From assembly GCA_008680965.1 (NCBI GenBank), contig NAKE01000001.1, positions 558,001-622,000 on the forward strand: a DNA stretch of 64,000 nt, in the 5' to 3' direction. Below are positions 32,142 through 41,159 of this stretch, in pieces. The notes beneath the pieces are model-generated. The model saw nothing but the letters and a program-made list of their open reading frames with translations. It was not told the DNA's origin and did no database searches. The DNA is from Collinsella aerofaciens. Its GTDB lineage: Bacteria; Actinomycetota; Coriobacteriia; Coriobacteriales; Coriobacteriaceae. Both the position numbers and the translations under genes were made by a program. Positions within the stretch are counted from its first letter, which is position 1. The number at the start of each line of letters is the position of its first letter.

Positions 32142-32371
32142 GTGGACAAAAAATACCAAATATGAGTACTGTTGCTGCGTTGGTCACATATGTTTGCACA
32201 TAATAATGGGCTCCTAATGAGAGTACTCCTCGTTAGGAGCCCATTTTATTGAACATTTGGGGAGTTACGTCAGCTCGTGCAGCTGGTCGTCATGCCTATA
32301 AGCATCAAAAATGCCCCGAATCGCTGCTACTAAAAAGGTAACAGTACTCATATTTGATGTATTTTGACCAC
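32142..32371. repeat. 230-bp element with 31-bp imperfect terminal inverted repeats
   Basis: The left end (32142-32172, containing AAATATGAGTACTGTT) is repeated inverted at 32340-32371 (AACAGTACTCATATTTGATG). The interior has a strong hairpin at 32206-32249 (AATGGGCTCCTAA with TTAGGAGCCCATT) that probably terminates the DUF2207 transcript. No coding frame. MITE-like. Confidence 0.7.
32206..32252 (+). terminator. Terminator after the DUF2207 gene
   Basis: AATGGGCTCCTAA pairs with TTAGGAGCCCATT, followed by TTATT. It lies inside the 230-bp inverted-repeat element. Confidence 0.75.
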
Positions 32372-32395
32372 GGCTATCTACAAACCCCCTAGGCC

Positions 32396-32463
32396 ACTCA
32401 TTGGGGACAGACTTAAATGACTAGTTGTTGGGGATCAGTCATTGGGGACGTTCTTAAATGACT
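32396..32463. repeat. Two tandem GGGAC-centred short palindromes
   Basis: TCATTGGGGACAGACTTAAATGACT (32398-32422) and AGTCATTGGGGACGTTCTTAAATGACT (32437-32463, split here only for reading). Arms AGTCATT/AATGACT enclose GGGGAC[A/G]. A third copy with the same arms is at 56400-56426. Confidence 0.75.
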
Positions 32464-32480
32464 AGGTGTGGCTGCTTGGG

Positions 32481-33122
32481 CTAGGCTGTTAGGTCGAGTT
32501 CGTAGAGAAAGCTTTCGCGCGGCATGTCGTGACGACGCTCTTCGCGGTTGGCGCGGTGCGTGGCCGTGCGCTTAAAGCCGTGCAACTCGTAGAACTTCCA
32601 CGAGCAGTTGGAGTCGGTGTACAGGTGCGCCCTTGTCGCCCCGCGCGAGGACAGGTACGAGACCGCGGCATCGAGCAACACTGAGCCTACACCCAGGCCG
32701 TGGACATCGGGATCGACGGCGAGCAGCGTGACTTCGTTGTCGTGCGGCAACGGGCTGCTCTCGAGCAGGCGGTTGTTGGTTCGGATGGTTGCACGCACAA
32801 ACGAGAGATACTCGGCGCAGGCATCAGGCTCCAGCTCGCGCATTTGCGATAGCAGAGCGCGTTCGGTGTCCATCCAATGTTCCTTGACGGTGGCGCCGGA
32901 ACTCTGTCCCGCGCGCGCGAGCGCAATGCCACGCGCCTCGCCGTCAATCACTGCAACCTGCGAAAACGTCGAGGATGAAAGGCAGTAGGCGAGGTCGCAC
33001 GCGGCCTCAAGGCGGTTGTACTCATCGTTATCCGAATTGTTATGCCAAAGCTGCTGCAGAATCAGCGCGATGGCGTCGAAGTCTTCGGTATCAAACGGTC
33101 GGTAGAGAACCCGCGAGACCAT
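32481..33122 (-). CDS. GNAT-family N-acetyltransferase
   Basis: 213 residues. The acetyl-CoA binding segment is LLAVDPDVHGLGVGSVLLDA (about 130-149) and the C-terminal SWKFYELHGFKRTATHRAN is a typical GNAT motif B. The N-terminal half is longer than in minimal GNATs. The substrate is unknown. Start ATG 33122 follows AAAGAGGCACC. Single gene, divergent from purH. Confidence 0.88.
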   Translation of the reverse strand: MVSRVLYRPFDTEDFDAIALILQQLWHNNSDNDEYNRLEAACDLAYCLSSSTFSQVAVIDGEARGIALARAGQSSGATVKEHWMDTERALLSQMRELEPDACAEYLSFVRATIRTNNRLLESSPLPHDNEVTLLAVDPDVHGLGVGSVLLDAAVSYLSSRGATRAHLYTDSNCSWKFYELHGFKRTATHRANREERRHDMPRESFLYELDLTA

Positions 33123-33398
33123 GGTGCCTCTTTCTTTTGCGGATGCATATCGAGCACAGTTCTACCACGCTATTGGCATCTAATTATGGTGCCCCTGTGT
33201 TCCATGAACTCACCGTGCCCGGTGCCGTGCCCATCCCCCCGCTCGCAAACTTTTTCTGCACAGCCGTGCGTTGCGGGATGCAACGTCGCGCTCGATGCGC
33301 TACATTGAATCAGTATTTTCAATGCCGCTGCGCGAGCGCTGCAGATCGACGTATCACCGACTCACAGAGCACGGCGGCGTACCAGACAGGAGGACTGC

Positions 33399-35006
33399 AT
33401 GGGATCTGATGTGAAGATCGCACGCGCGTTGATCTCGGTTACCGATAAGACGGGTGTCGTCGATTTCGCACGGACGCTGGTTGATGACTTTGGCGTCGAG
33501 ATCATCTCTACGGGCGGCACGGCTCGTGCCATCGAGGACGCGGGCGTTCCCGTAACCCCCATCGAGGAGTTCACGGGCTATCCCGAGATGATGGACGGCC
33601 GCGTTAAGACCCTACACCCCAAGGTTCACGGCGCGCTGCTGGCCCGCCGCGATTCCGAGCAGCACATGCAGGAGGTCGCCCAGCACGGCATTAAGCTGAT
33701 CGACCTGGTCGTCGTCAACCTGTACGAGTTCGAGAAGACCGTCGCCAACCCCGAGGTCACCTTTGCGGATGCCATCGAGCACATCGACATCGGTGGCCCC
33801 TCCATGTTGCGCTCTGCCGCCAAGAACGCCGCGAGCGTTACCGTCATCTCCGACCCGGCCGACTATGATGCCGTCCTGGCCGAGATGCGCGAGACCGGTG
33901 GCTGCACCACGCTTTCCACCCGTCGTCGCCTGCAGGTGAAGGTCTACCAGACCACCGCCGCCTACGACACGGCTATCTCCCGTTGGCTTGCCGCCCAGGC
34001 AAGCGACGTGGCGGACACCTCTGCCAAGCTCGAGATTTCGCTGGAGAAGGTCGACGACCTGCGCTATGGTGAGAATCCTCAGCAAAAGGCTACGGTCTAC
34101 CGCTTTGCCGAGGGCTGCGAGAATACCGCGAGCTCGCAGTTCCCGCTCGTGGGCTCCGAGCAGATCCAGGGCAAGCCGCTCAGCTACAACAACTATCTGG
34201 ATGCCGACGCCGCTTGGAACCTGGTCCGCGAGTTCGACGAGCCGGCCTGCGTGATCCTCAAGCATCAGAACCCCTGCGGCTCCGCCGTGGCCGAGGACAT
34301 CACGGCCGCCTACGACCGCGCCTTCGCCTGCGATCCCAAGAGCGCCTTCGGCGGCATCATCGCCTGCAACCGCGAGGTTCCCTATGAGCTGGTTGAGCAC
34401 TTTGCCGATCAGAACAAGCAGTTCGTCGAGGTTATCATCGCTCCGAGCTACACTGCCGAGGCGCTCGAGCGCATGGCCAAGCGCCCCAACCTGCGCGTGC
34501 TGGCCACCGGCGGCGTGGACCACGGCGCCCAGGTGGAGCTGCGCTCCGTCGACGGCGGCATGCTGGTGCAGGAGGTCGACCACGTGACCGAGGATCCTGC
34601 GACCTTTACGTTCCCCACCGACCGCAAGCCCACCGACGCCGAGATGGCCGAGCTCGAGTTTGCCTGGAAGGTCTGCAAGGGCGTCAAGTCCAACGCCATC
34701 CTGGTCTCCAAGGGTAAGGCCGGCATTGGCATGGGCCCGGGTCAGCCCAACCGCGTTGACTCTGCACTGCTTGCCTGCGAGCGCGCCGAGGACTTCTGCG
34801 AGCGCGAGGGCGTGGAGAAGGGCGGCTTTGCCTGTGCAAGCGACGCGTTCTTCCCGTTCCGCGACAACGTCGACGTGCTTGCCGCGCACGGCGTGACCTG
34901 CATCATCCAGCCCGGCGGCTCCAAGCGCGACGACGAGAGCGTCCAGGCCTGCAACGAGCATGGCATCGCGATGGTCTTTACCGGCGCCCGCCACTTTAGG
35001 CACTAA
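33399..35006 (+). CDS. purH: Bifunctional AICAR transformylase / IMP cyclohydrolase
   Basis: 535 residues. Catalyses the last two steps of IMP synthesis. The N-terminal MGS-like cyclohydrolase domain (1-200) shows ALISVTDKTGVVDFARTL, ISTGGTARAIEDAGV and the GRVKTLHPKVHGALL signature; the transformylase domain (200-535) has LRYGENPQQKA, LKHQNPCGSAV and the C-terminal TGARHFRH. ATG 33399 follows CAGGAGGACTGC. No other pur genes lie beside it, so it is a single unit ended by the terminator at 35037. Confidence 0.98.
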   Translation: MGSDVKIARALISVTDKTGVVDFARTLVDDFGVEIISTGGTARAIEDAGVPVTPIEEFTGYPEMMDGRVKTLHPKVHGALLARRDSEQHMQEVAQHGIKLIDLVVVNLYEFEKTVANPEVTFADAIEHIDIGGPSMLRSAAKNAASVTVISDPADYDAVLAEMRETGGCTTLSTRRRLQVKVYQTTAAYDTAISRWLAAQASDVADTSAKLEISLEKVDDLRYGENPQQKATVYRFAEGCENTASSQFPLVGSEQIQGKPLSYNNYLDADAAWNLVREFDEPACVILKHQNPCGSAVAEDITAAYDRAFACDPKSAFGGIIACNREVPYELVEHFADQNKQFVEVIIAPSYTAEALERMAKRPNLRVLATGGVDHGAQVELRSVDGGMLVQEVDHVTEDPATFTFPTDRKPTDAEMAELEFAWKVCKGVKSNAILVSKGKAGIGMGPGQPNRVDSALLACERAEDFCEREGVEKGGFACASDAFFPFRDNVDVLAAHGVTCIIQPGGSKRDDESVQACNEHGIAMVFTGARHFRH

Positions 35007-35036
35007 GTTTCGCCCCGGAACAAAATAATCTCTGCA

Positions 35037-35072
35037 AAAGACGGTCGCTCCGTTTGGAGGGCCGTCTTTTTG
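35037..35072 (+). terminator. Terminator after purH
   Basis: AAAAGACGG (35037-35045) pairs with CCGTCTTTT (35062-35070), T-tract follows. Confidence 0.85.
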
Positions 35073-35087
35073 GTATAAGAGGACGGA

Positions 35088-35819
35088 ATGACTAACACGA
35101 AAGGTATGACCATGCCCCAGATTGATGATGCCGAGCTGTTTGGCAATGCCGAGGATCAGCGTGCGTACGAGGACTTTTGCGCCAATCAGGAGGCGGTCGA
35201 GAAGTTTACGCTCGACAAGCCCGCGCTTGTCTGCCGTTGGCGCATGTCCAACAAAAAGGTACCCATGCTCAACCGTCACATCCGCGCGCTGTCTGAGCGC
35301 CTGGTGCAGGGCGAGCCACTCACCCATAACATGCTCAGCTGGGCCAAACAGCACGTTGAGTGGTCGCTTGCCGAGGGCGATTACACCGCACGCGACGGCG
35401 TGCTCATGCTGGTGATCGACATCAATGGCAACGCCGCCATGACGGTGGGGGAGTACGAGCCGCTCGCCGATACGTCGGCCAAGGCGCTGCGTGCCCGTTC
35501 CGCCGAGGCCCGCTCCGAGGCCGACGAGACCGGCGTGGCGCCCGAGCTGCTCGCCGCCGTCAACAATGGCGAGCTTGCCTTTGTGGCGCCGGCGGACGAG
35601 TGCCTGTGCGGCACGGCGACGCTCATCGAGCAGCTGGCCCAGACCAAGGGAATCCCGGTCACGCGCGTAGACATTCCCGCGCAGCTCAAGGGCGCGCTGT
35701 TCCTAGTGAGCGACGAGCACGGCGTGGTCCCCGCGACCGAGACGAACGCCGCCGAGGCCGACGCCGCCACGGTTGCCTTCTTCGCCGAAGGCTACGAAAA
35801 GCTCCGTGCCCGCCGCTAA
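35088..35819 (+). CDS. Conserved protein of unknown function
   Basis: 243 residues (235 if translation begins at ATG 35112, which has AAAGG seven bases upstream). Soluble, mixed alpha/beta in appearance, without signal peptide or membrane helix. I recognise no domain. Notable stretches are PALVCRWRMSNKKVPMLNRH near residue 45 and a Cys pair (DECLCGTATLIEQLAQTKGI) near 170. It follows the purH terminator and has its own short upstream region. Its stop codon lies inside a GGGAC-type palindrome. Confidence 0.7.
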   Translation: MTNTKGMTMPQIDDAELFGNAEDQRAYEDFCANQEAVEKFTLDKPALVCRWRMSNKKVPMLNRHIRALSERLVQGEPLTHNMLSWAKQHVEWSLAEGDYTARDGVLMLVIDINGNAAMTVGEYEPLADTSAKALRARSAEARSEADETGVAPELLAAVNNGELAFVAPADECLCGTATLIEQLAQTKGIPVTRVDIPAQLKGALFLVSDEHGVVPATETNAAEADAATVAFFAEGYEKLRARR

Positions 35820-35854
35820 ATGATTTTTCTGGGACGGGGATTAAAGAATCATTT
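35818..35854. repeat. GGGAC-centred palindrome with AAATGATT arms
   Basis: AAATGATT (35818-35825) pairs with AATCATTT (35847-35854) around CTGGGACGGGGATTAAAG. It overlaps the last base of the preceding stop codon and could terminate that gene. Confidence 0.7.
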
Positions 35855-35998
35855 TGGTCCCCGCCGCCGCTGCGAGTGCGAGGCGGACAAAACGCCCCCG
35901 CTCGCGAACAGTTCTGTCACCTTGGCACCGCGCGCGGTGCGCACCTGCAGTTTCGCAGCCATAATGGTGGCAAGACAACCAAGAGGGGAGCGAAATCC

Positions 35999-36670
35999 AT
36001 GGCGCTGATTTATGTCGTTGAGGACGACGAGCCCATTCGTCGTGAGCTTGTCGATATCCTTGCCCGTGCCGGTTTTGAGGTCGAGGTCTGCGAATCGTTT
36101 GAGCACGTCTCGCGCGATATTCTCGCCGCCGCGCCCGACCTGGTGCTGCTCGACCTCACGCTCCCCGTCAAAGACGGCCAGCACATCTGCCATGAGGTCC
36201 GTCGCGAATCCGAGGTCCCCATCATCGTTCTCACGTCGCGCACGACCGAGATCGACGAGGTCATGGCCATGACGCTCGGCGCAGATGACTTTGTTCCCAA
36301 GCCCTACAGCGCGCGCGTGCTCGTGGCCCGCATCAATGCCCTGCTGCGTCGCACCGCGGCGGCAGGCGAGCGCAGCACACTTGTCCACAAGGGGCTGGAG
36401 CTCGACCTCGCCCGCTCAATGGTCACCAACACGCAAACCGGCACTAGCACCGAGCTCACCAAAAACGAACTGCGTATCCTCTCACTGCTTCTGAGCCGCG
36501 CGGGCAAGATTGTTTCGCGCTCGGCCATCATGCAGGACCTGTGGGACTCCGACGCCTTCGTGGACGACAATACGCTCACCGTCAACATCAACCGCCTGCG
36601 TACCACGCTCGAAAAAATCGGCATCAAGGGGTATTTGACGACGCATCGCGGCCAAGGCTATTCGGTCTAG
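35999..36670 (+). CDS. OmpR-family response regulator (BceR-like)
   Basis: 223 residues. Receiver with IYVVEDDEPIRRELV, phosphoacceptor in LVLLDLTLPVKDGQ, LTSRT and PKPYSARVLVARINALLRR; C-terminal winged helix from about 130 (STELTKNELRILSLLLSRAG, then NTLTVNINRLR). ATG 35999 follows GAGGGGAGCG. It forms an operon with the kinase 9 bp downstream. Closest in style to the BceR/VraR group that answers cell-envelope stress from peptide antibiotics. Confidence 0.95.
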   Translation: MALIYVVEDDEPIRRELVDILARAGFEVEVCESFEHVSRDILAAAPDLVLLDLTLPVKDGQHICHEVRRESEVPIIVLTSRTTEIDEVMAMTLGADDFVPKPYSARVLVARINALLRRTAAAGERSTLVHKGLELDLARSMVTNTQTGTSTELTKNELRILSLLLSRAGKIVSRSAIMQDLWDSDAFVDDNTLTVNINRLRTTLEKIGIKGYLTTHRGQGYSV

Positions 36671-36679
36671 GGGCCGGCT

Positions 36680-37723
36680 ATGTCGTTTGGCAAATTCTTT
36701 AAAGATGCGCTGCTTCCCGTCGCCGTGTGGACGTGCGGCGTGCTGCTGAGCTGCTTTGTGCTGACGGTCGCCGGTGCACCCGTTTCTATTGTGGTCGTGG
36801 CGGTCGGCGTTTCCTTTATCTTTGGTATGCTCGGCATCGTGGTCGAGTACGCGCGTCGCCGCCGTTTTCTGCGTCAGCTGGAGCGCGCGGCCGAGGAGCT
36901 CGAGAGCCCCGCATGGGTGCAGGAGATGGTGCAATGCCCGACCTATGCCGAGGGCGAGCTCGAGTACGAGGTCTTGCGCCGGGTGGGCAAAGCCGCTTGC
37001 GACGAGGTTGCCGAAGGCCGGCGTCAGACCGATGACTATCGCGACTATATCGAGAGCTGGGTCCACGAGGCCAAACTGCCCCTGGCGGCGGCTCATCTAA
37101 TTTTGGAAAACCTGGATGGCAGCGAAGACGACCTGTCTCGTGTGGATGACCTGGGCCGTGAGTTGGCTCGCGTGGAGCGCTATATCGACCAGGCGCTGTA
37201 CTACGCGCGTTCGGAAGTCGTGGAGCGCGACTACCTGATTCGCCGCTGGGATCTCAAGACCTTGGTGACGGGCGCGATTAAGGCCAACGCGCGCGAGCTC
37301 ATCGCGGCGCACGTGGCCCCGGTGTGCGAGAACCTCGACTTTGAGGTCTTTACCGACGAGAAGTGGCTCGAGTTTATTCTGGGCCAGCTCATTCAGAACA
37401 GCATTAAATATGCGCGCGAGGACGGCGCAAAGATCGTGTTTTCGGGCGCGTTGCTGGACGAGGGCCTGGCGAGCGAGCGCATCGAGCTTGCCGTTGCGGA
37501 CAACGGCTGCGGCGTGAGCGCGGCAGACCTGCCGCGCGTGTTCGAGAAGGGCTTTACCGGCGACAACGGCCGCACCACCAAGCGCGCAACGGGCATCGGC
37601 CTCTACCTGGTGGCGCGCCTCTGCTCCAAGATGGGCATTGACGTCACCGCGGCATCCGAGCCCGGCAAAGGCTTTGTCGTCACGTTTGCCTTCTCGACCA
37701 ACAAGTTTCAATACTTTGAGTAG
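36680..37723 (+). CDS. Sensor histidine kinase, BceS-like intramembrane-sensing type
   Basis: 347 residues. Two adjacent transmembrane helices (VAVWTCGVLLSCFVLTVAG and VSIVVVAVGVSFIFGMLGIV) with almost no external loop, as in intramembrane-sensing kinases. Phosphoacceptor in ESWVHEAKLPLAAAHLIL; N-box GQLIQNSIKYA; G1 VADNGCGV; G2 ATGIGLYLVARL. BceS kinases usually take their signal from a neighbouring BceAB ABC exporter; none is present here. Confidence 0.94.
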   Translation: MSFGKFFKDALLPVAVWTCGVLLSCFVLTVAGAPVSIVVVAVGVSFIFGMLGIVVEYARRRRFLRQLERAAEELESPAWVQEMVQCPTYAEGELEYEVLRRVGKAACDEVAEGRRQTDDYRDYIESWVHEAKLPLAAAHLILENLDGSEDDLSRVDDLGRELARVERYIDQALYYARSEVVERDYLIRRWDLKTLVTGAIKANARELIAAHVAPVCENLDFEVFTDEKWLEFILGQLIQNSIKYAREDGAKIVFSGALLDEGLASERIELAVADNGCGVSAADLPRVFEKGFTGDNGRTTKRATGIGLYLVARLCSKMGIDVTAASEPGKGFVVTFAFSTNKFQYFE

Positions 37724-37767
37724 TCGTCGCGGTGTAACGTCCCGGAGCGTCATTCACGTTAAGACAA

Positions 37768-37824
37768 TTATCCCAAACGGGATAATTCCATCATGATGTG
37801 CTATGATTATCCCGTTTGGGATAA
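37768..37824. promoter_or_regulatory. Two HipB operator palindromes
   Basis: TTATCCCAAACGGGATAA (37768-37785) and TTATCCCGTTTGGGATAA (37807-37824), centres 39 bp apart. Both fit TATCC-N6-GGATA, related to the TATCC-N8-GGATA operators of E. coli hipBA. The second extends to a 26-bp palindrome. They lie just upstream of the antitoxin start. Confidence 0.88.
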
Positions 37825-37839
37825 TCATAGGGGATTAGC

Positions 37840-38085
37840 ATGCAAGACTGGAATGAGCGAACGATTTTTGACCCAGCTGAACTCGGTGCATATTTGCGTG
37901 AGCGCCGGAAGAAGCTCGGTTATACCCAACGCGATGTGGCTGATTTCAACCAGTGCAGTTTGCGCTTTGTGAGCGAGCTTGAGCGTGGAAAGGCGGGTGC
38001 CAATCTTCGCCAAACCCTTCAAATCGCTAACAGCTTGGGGGTCGATTTGATCCTGAGGGAGAGGGGCGACGGCTCATGGCATTAA
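37840..38085 (+). CDS. hipB: HipB-like XRE-family antitoxin
   Basis: 81 residues, a single HTH_3 domain: LGAYLRERRKKLGYTQRDVA, then SLRFVSELERGKAG. As in HipB it would bind the paired TATCC palindromes upstream, repress the operon and neutralise the kinase. Stop overlaps the start of the HipA-like gene by 10 bp. Confidence 0.92.
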   Translation: MQDWNERTIFDPAELGAYLRERRKKLGYTQRDVADFNQCSLRFVSELERGKAGANLRQTLQIANSLGVDLILRERGDGSWH

Positions 38086-39365
38086 AGGTTTATCGTGAGT
38101 ATCGGGGAACGTTTGAGCTGGTCGGAGAATTTGAGAGGGCCGACCCCGTAAACGAGACGTTTGCATATGATGAGGGATATCTTGAACGCGACGATGCTGC
38201 CGCACTCTCAGCTTCTCTTCCCTTGCGACATGAGCCATATGCCAGCAATGAGTTTTCGGCCTTCTTTTCGGGCATGCTTCCCGAGGGCCCGGTTCGGCAT
38301 GAGCTGTCGATGCGTTTTCAAATCCCCCAGTCAGACTATTTATCGATGCTCGAGCGTTTGGGCGATGAGTGCGTTGGTGCCTTGAGGTTTCTCGGCGATG
38401 AGAAATCGAGCTACGATCCGGGCTATCGTCCTCTGCAAGACGAGGATTTTGAGGCACTTTCTAAGGCGGAAGTGTTTGAGATTGCAAATGATATGCAGGA
38501 TTCGAGGCTGTCGTTGGCGGGCGCTCAGTCTAAAACCGGTTGGTTTTTACCGCGCGGTAAAGATGCAAAAAAGGCCGGGTCGGGGGATTGGATGCTGCCG
38601 CTCGGCTCTGCCCCCTCGACTCACATAGTCAAGATTGCTTCAACTAAACATCCGGATTTGCCGTTCAACGAATTAATTTGCATGACGGCAGCGTCTGCTG
38701 CTGGGCTTGAAATTGCCCGTTCAGAAGCTTCGGATACGATTCCTGGTGCGTTCTTTTCCGAGCGTTATGACAGAATCTGGAGCAATGAGCCGCCGTCGAT
38801 GAGCGGATTCGATGTGCCTCTGAGGCTGCATCAGGAGGATTTTTGCCAAGCGGTTGGCTGGCCTTCGTATATGAAATACGAGACACGTCCCGATAGCTGC
38901 TATATGGCTCTTTGCGGCCGATTGATAAGAGAGCAATCGTCTAACGTAATTGCTGATACTCAAATGTTCGCTCGTCAGGTAATGGTCGATTATGCGTTGG
39001 GGAATTGCGACTCGCATCTCAAGAACCATTCGTTTCTTTATAGTCCGAGTTGGCGGGAAAAGAGGTTGGCCCCTGCATACGATATTGTTTGCACGACGAT
39101 AATGGGATACGACCATAATCTTGGGATTGATATTGGGGATCACCGGGTGATCGATGGGGTGACTCCTGAAGATTTCGAATTCATGTCTCAAGATTTGCAT
39201 CTGCCACTCAAGATGATCAAGAACATCGCGGCGGAAGTGGCTGAAGAGGTGTCTGCCCAGCTTGCAGAACTTGCCTCTGCAACCGGAGATTTGGGTCGGG
39301 TCGCTCTGAAAATTCAGACGGATTCCGTTGAGAGAATGAGGGTTCTGGAGCAATTCTCAGCCTAA
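38076..39365 (+). CDS. hipA: HipA-like serine/threonine kinase toxin
   Basis: 429 residues, full length. The N-terminal couple_hipA domain (1-100; FFSGMLPEGPVRHEL) is followed by the kinase core: SRLSLAGAQSKTGWF as the Gly-rich loop, HIVKIAS with the ATP-binding lysine, catalytic GNCDSHLKNHSF and Mg-binding APAYDIV. HipA of E. coli phosphorylates GltX and causes growth arrest; the target here is unknown. Composition is more AT-rich than the adjacent core genes. Followed by a terminator at 39371. Confidence 0.94.
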   Translation: MALKVYREYRGTFELVGEFERADPVNETFAYDEGYLERDDAAALSASLPLRHEPYASNEFSAFFSGMLPEGPVRHELSMRFQIPQSDYLSMLERLGDECVGALRFLGDEKSSYDPGYRPLQDEDFEALSKAEVFEIANDMQDSRLSLAGAQSKTGWFLPRGKDAKKAGSGDWMLPLGSAPSTHIVKIASTKHPDLPFNELICMTAASAAGLEIARSEASDTIPGAFFSERYDRIWSNEPPSMSGFDVPLRLHQEDFCQAVGWPSYMKYETRPDSCYMALCGRLIREQSSNVIADTQMFARQVMVDYALGNCDSHLKNHSFLYSPSWREKRLAPAYDIVCTTIMGYDHNLGIDIGDHRVIDGVTPEDFEFMSQDLHLPLKMIKNIAAEVAEEVSAQLAELASATGDLGRVALKIQTDSVERMRVLEQFSA

Positions 39366-39370
39366 AGCAA

Positions 39371-39403
39371 AGCGGGGCCACCGTAATGGTGGTCCCGCTC
39401 TTG
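39371..39403 (+). terminator. Terminator after hipBA
   Basis: AGCGGGGCCACC (39371-39382) pairs with GGTGGTCCCGCT (39388-39399), then CTTGG; only a weak T-tract. Confidence 0.7.
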
Positions 39404-39455
39404 GAAGACTTGGGCACGTGGGCTTGCGCTCCGCGATGCGTTAGGCGTACGTTTG

Positions 39456-39893
39456 CTACTTCACGACCAAGATGTCGCAGTCCGTATTGCGCAGCAGGAA
39501 CGTCGAAATCGAACCCAGGAGCGCATACTTGATCGAGGACAGGCCGCGTGCGCCGCAGAGCACCAGGTCGGGCTTCACCACGTCGAGCATCTCGTCTTTG
39601 AGCGTCTCGCGAATACGGCCGGCGCGAATCATGACCTCGACCTCGGGAATATCGGGATTGGCCTTGGCCTCTTCGAGCTGCTTGGCGATGGAGTTCTTAA
39701 ATGCCTCCTCCAGTCCGTTGACCAGATCGACCGGATAGGAACCAGCGCTCTCGAGTGCCGTGGAATCGATAACGTGGCCGATAATCAGCTTGGCGCCGTT
39801 GTTCGCGGCGACCTTGATGGCGCGTGCGAGCACAAAATCCTGCTGCTCAGTACCGTCGAGCGAAACAAATACCTTGGTATAGCCCTCGTTCAT
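39456..39893 (-). CDS. Universal stress protein, UspA family
   Basis: 145 residues, single Usp domain. Begins KVFVSLDGTEQQDFVLARAI and contains the ATP-binding signature G-x2-G-x9-G-S in GARGLSSIKYALLGS. These proteins accumulate under starvation and other stress; the specific role is unknown. RBS AAGGAGG lies upstream on the minus strand. Divergent from uppP. Confidence 0.93.
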   Translation of the reverse strand: MNEGYTKVFVSLDGTEQQDFVLARAIKVAANNGAKLIIGHVIDSTALESAGSYPVDLVNGLEEAFKNSIAKQLEEAKANPDIPEVEVMIRAGRIRETLKDEMLDVVKPDLVLCGARGLSSIKYALLGSISTFLLRNTDCDILVVK

Positions 39894-40140
39894 GGTTTCC
39901 TCCTTGGTCTATCGCACGGGCGCGGGGCTCGTGCGTCGGGCGGGCGCGGATGCGTGGCCGCCGGACACTTTATCTTGTTGCAGTTATACCCAAGGATTTG
40001 GGTTTGACCGCTCGCAATTCTGTGAACGGGCGAGTTTTTTGGTAAGGGTAGGCGCAGGCGCGCCGCCAACGGTTGATAATGGGACATCGCCCGCACCGTC
40101 CGCAGAACAATATCGGCGGGTGTCTAACGAGGGGGTCCCT

Positions 40141-41115
40141 TTGGATATCATCGAGCTTCTAAAATCTGCCTTCATGGGCCTGGTCGAGGGCATCACCGAA
40201 TGGCTGCCTGTTTCGTCGACCGGTCACATGATCTTGGTGGACGAGTTCGTCAAGATGAACGTGAGCGAGACGTTCTGGAATATGTTCCTGGTCGTGATTC
40301 AGCTTGGCGCCATTTTGGCCGTCTGCGTTTTGTTCTTCTACGACCTCAACCCGTTTTCTCCCAGCAAGGGCAAGGAGGGCCGTCGCGACACCTGGGTGCT
40401 ATGGGGCAAGATTGTGCTCGGCTGCATTCCCGCCGCGGCGATCGGTCTGCCGCTTAACGACTGGATGGAGGAGCATTTCTACAATGCTCCCGTCGTGGCG
40501 TTGGCGCTCATCGTGTACGGCGTGCTGTTTATCGTGATCGAGAACTGGCGCGCGAACAAGCGCGACCAGGCTGCTCTTGCCGGTTCGTTTGGTTCGCGTG
40601 CTGTGGTGGCGGGCGGACGTCCCGCCGGTGCGCATTTTGCCGCGCCCGCTGCGACTGCCGCCGCAGACGATGACGATAGCTTGGACTTTGGCTCCATCAC
40701 TACGCTCGAGGATCTGAGCTGGAAGACCGCGCTGGGTATCGGTTGCTTCCAGGTGCTTTCGCTGATTCCGGGCACATCGCGCTCCGGCTCCACGATCATC
40801 GGCGGCCTGCTTTTGGGCTGCACGCGTTCGGTGGCGTCCAAGTTTACGTTCTTCCTGGCCATTCCCGTCATGTTTGGCGCGAGTGCGCTCAAGCTGGTCA
40901 AGTACTTTATTAAGGGCGGCACGTTCGGCACCAACGAAATCGCCATCCTGGGCGTGGGCTGCGTCGTCGCCTTTGTGGTGTCGCTCATTGCCATCAAGTG
41001 GCTTATGGGCTTCGTGCGCCGTCACGACTTCAAGTGCTTCGGCGTCTACCGCATCATCCTGGGCATCGTGGTGCTCGCGTACTTCTTTGTCCTGGAGCCT
41101 ATGCTCGGCCTGTAA
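40141..41115 (+). CDS. uppP: Undecaprenyl-diphosphatase (BacA/UppP)
   Basis: 324 residues, multi-spanning membrane protein that dephosphorylates undecaprenyl pyrophosphate to recycle the cell-wall lipid carrier; overproduction confers bacitracin resistance. Active-site motifs EGITEWLPVSSTGHM and PGTSRSGSTIIGG are intact. Start is TTG 40141, preceded by GAGGGGG; the open frame upstream lacks membrane character. A 50-residue Ala/Asp-rich cytoplasmic insertion (GGRPAGAHFAAPAATAAADD and on, about residues 155-195) is absent from typical homologues. Confidence 0.95.
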   Translation: MDIIELLKSAFMGLVEGITEWLPVSSTGHMILVDEFVKMNVSETFWNMFLVVIQLGAILAVCVLFFYDLNPFSPSKGKEGRRDTWVLWGKIVLGCIPAAAIGLPLNDWMEEHFYNAPVVALALIVYGVLFIVIENWRANKRDQAALAGSFGSRAVVAGGRPAGAHFAAPAATAAADDDDSLDFGSITTLEDLSWKTALGIGCFQVLSLIPGTSRSGSTIIGGLLLGCTRSVASKFTFFLAIPVMFGASALKLVKYFIKGGTFGTNEIAILGVGCVVAFVVSLIAIKWLMGFVRRHDFKCFGVYRIILGIVVLAYFFVLEPMLGL

Positions 41116-41159
41116 CTTGGTTGACGCTGCGCGGCGACCAGAGCGACAACTTGTCATTC

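Noticed and set aside
33123..33398. Purine riboswitch upstream of purH
   Set aside because: I could not find a convincing purine-aptamer junction or expression platform in this gap.
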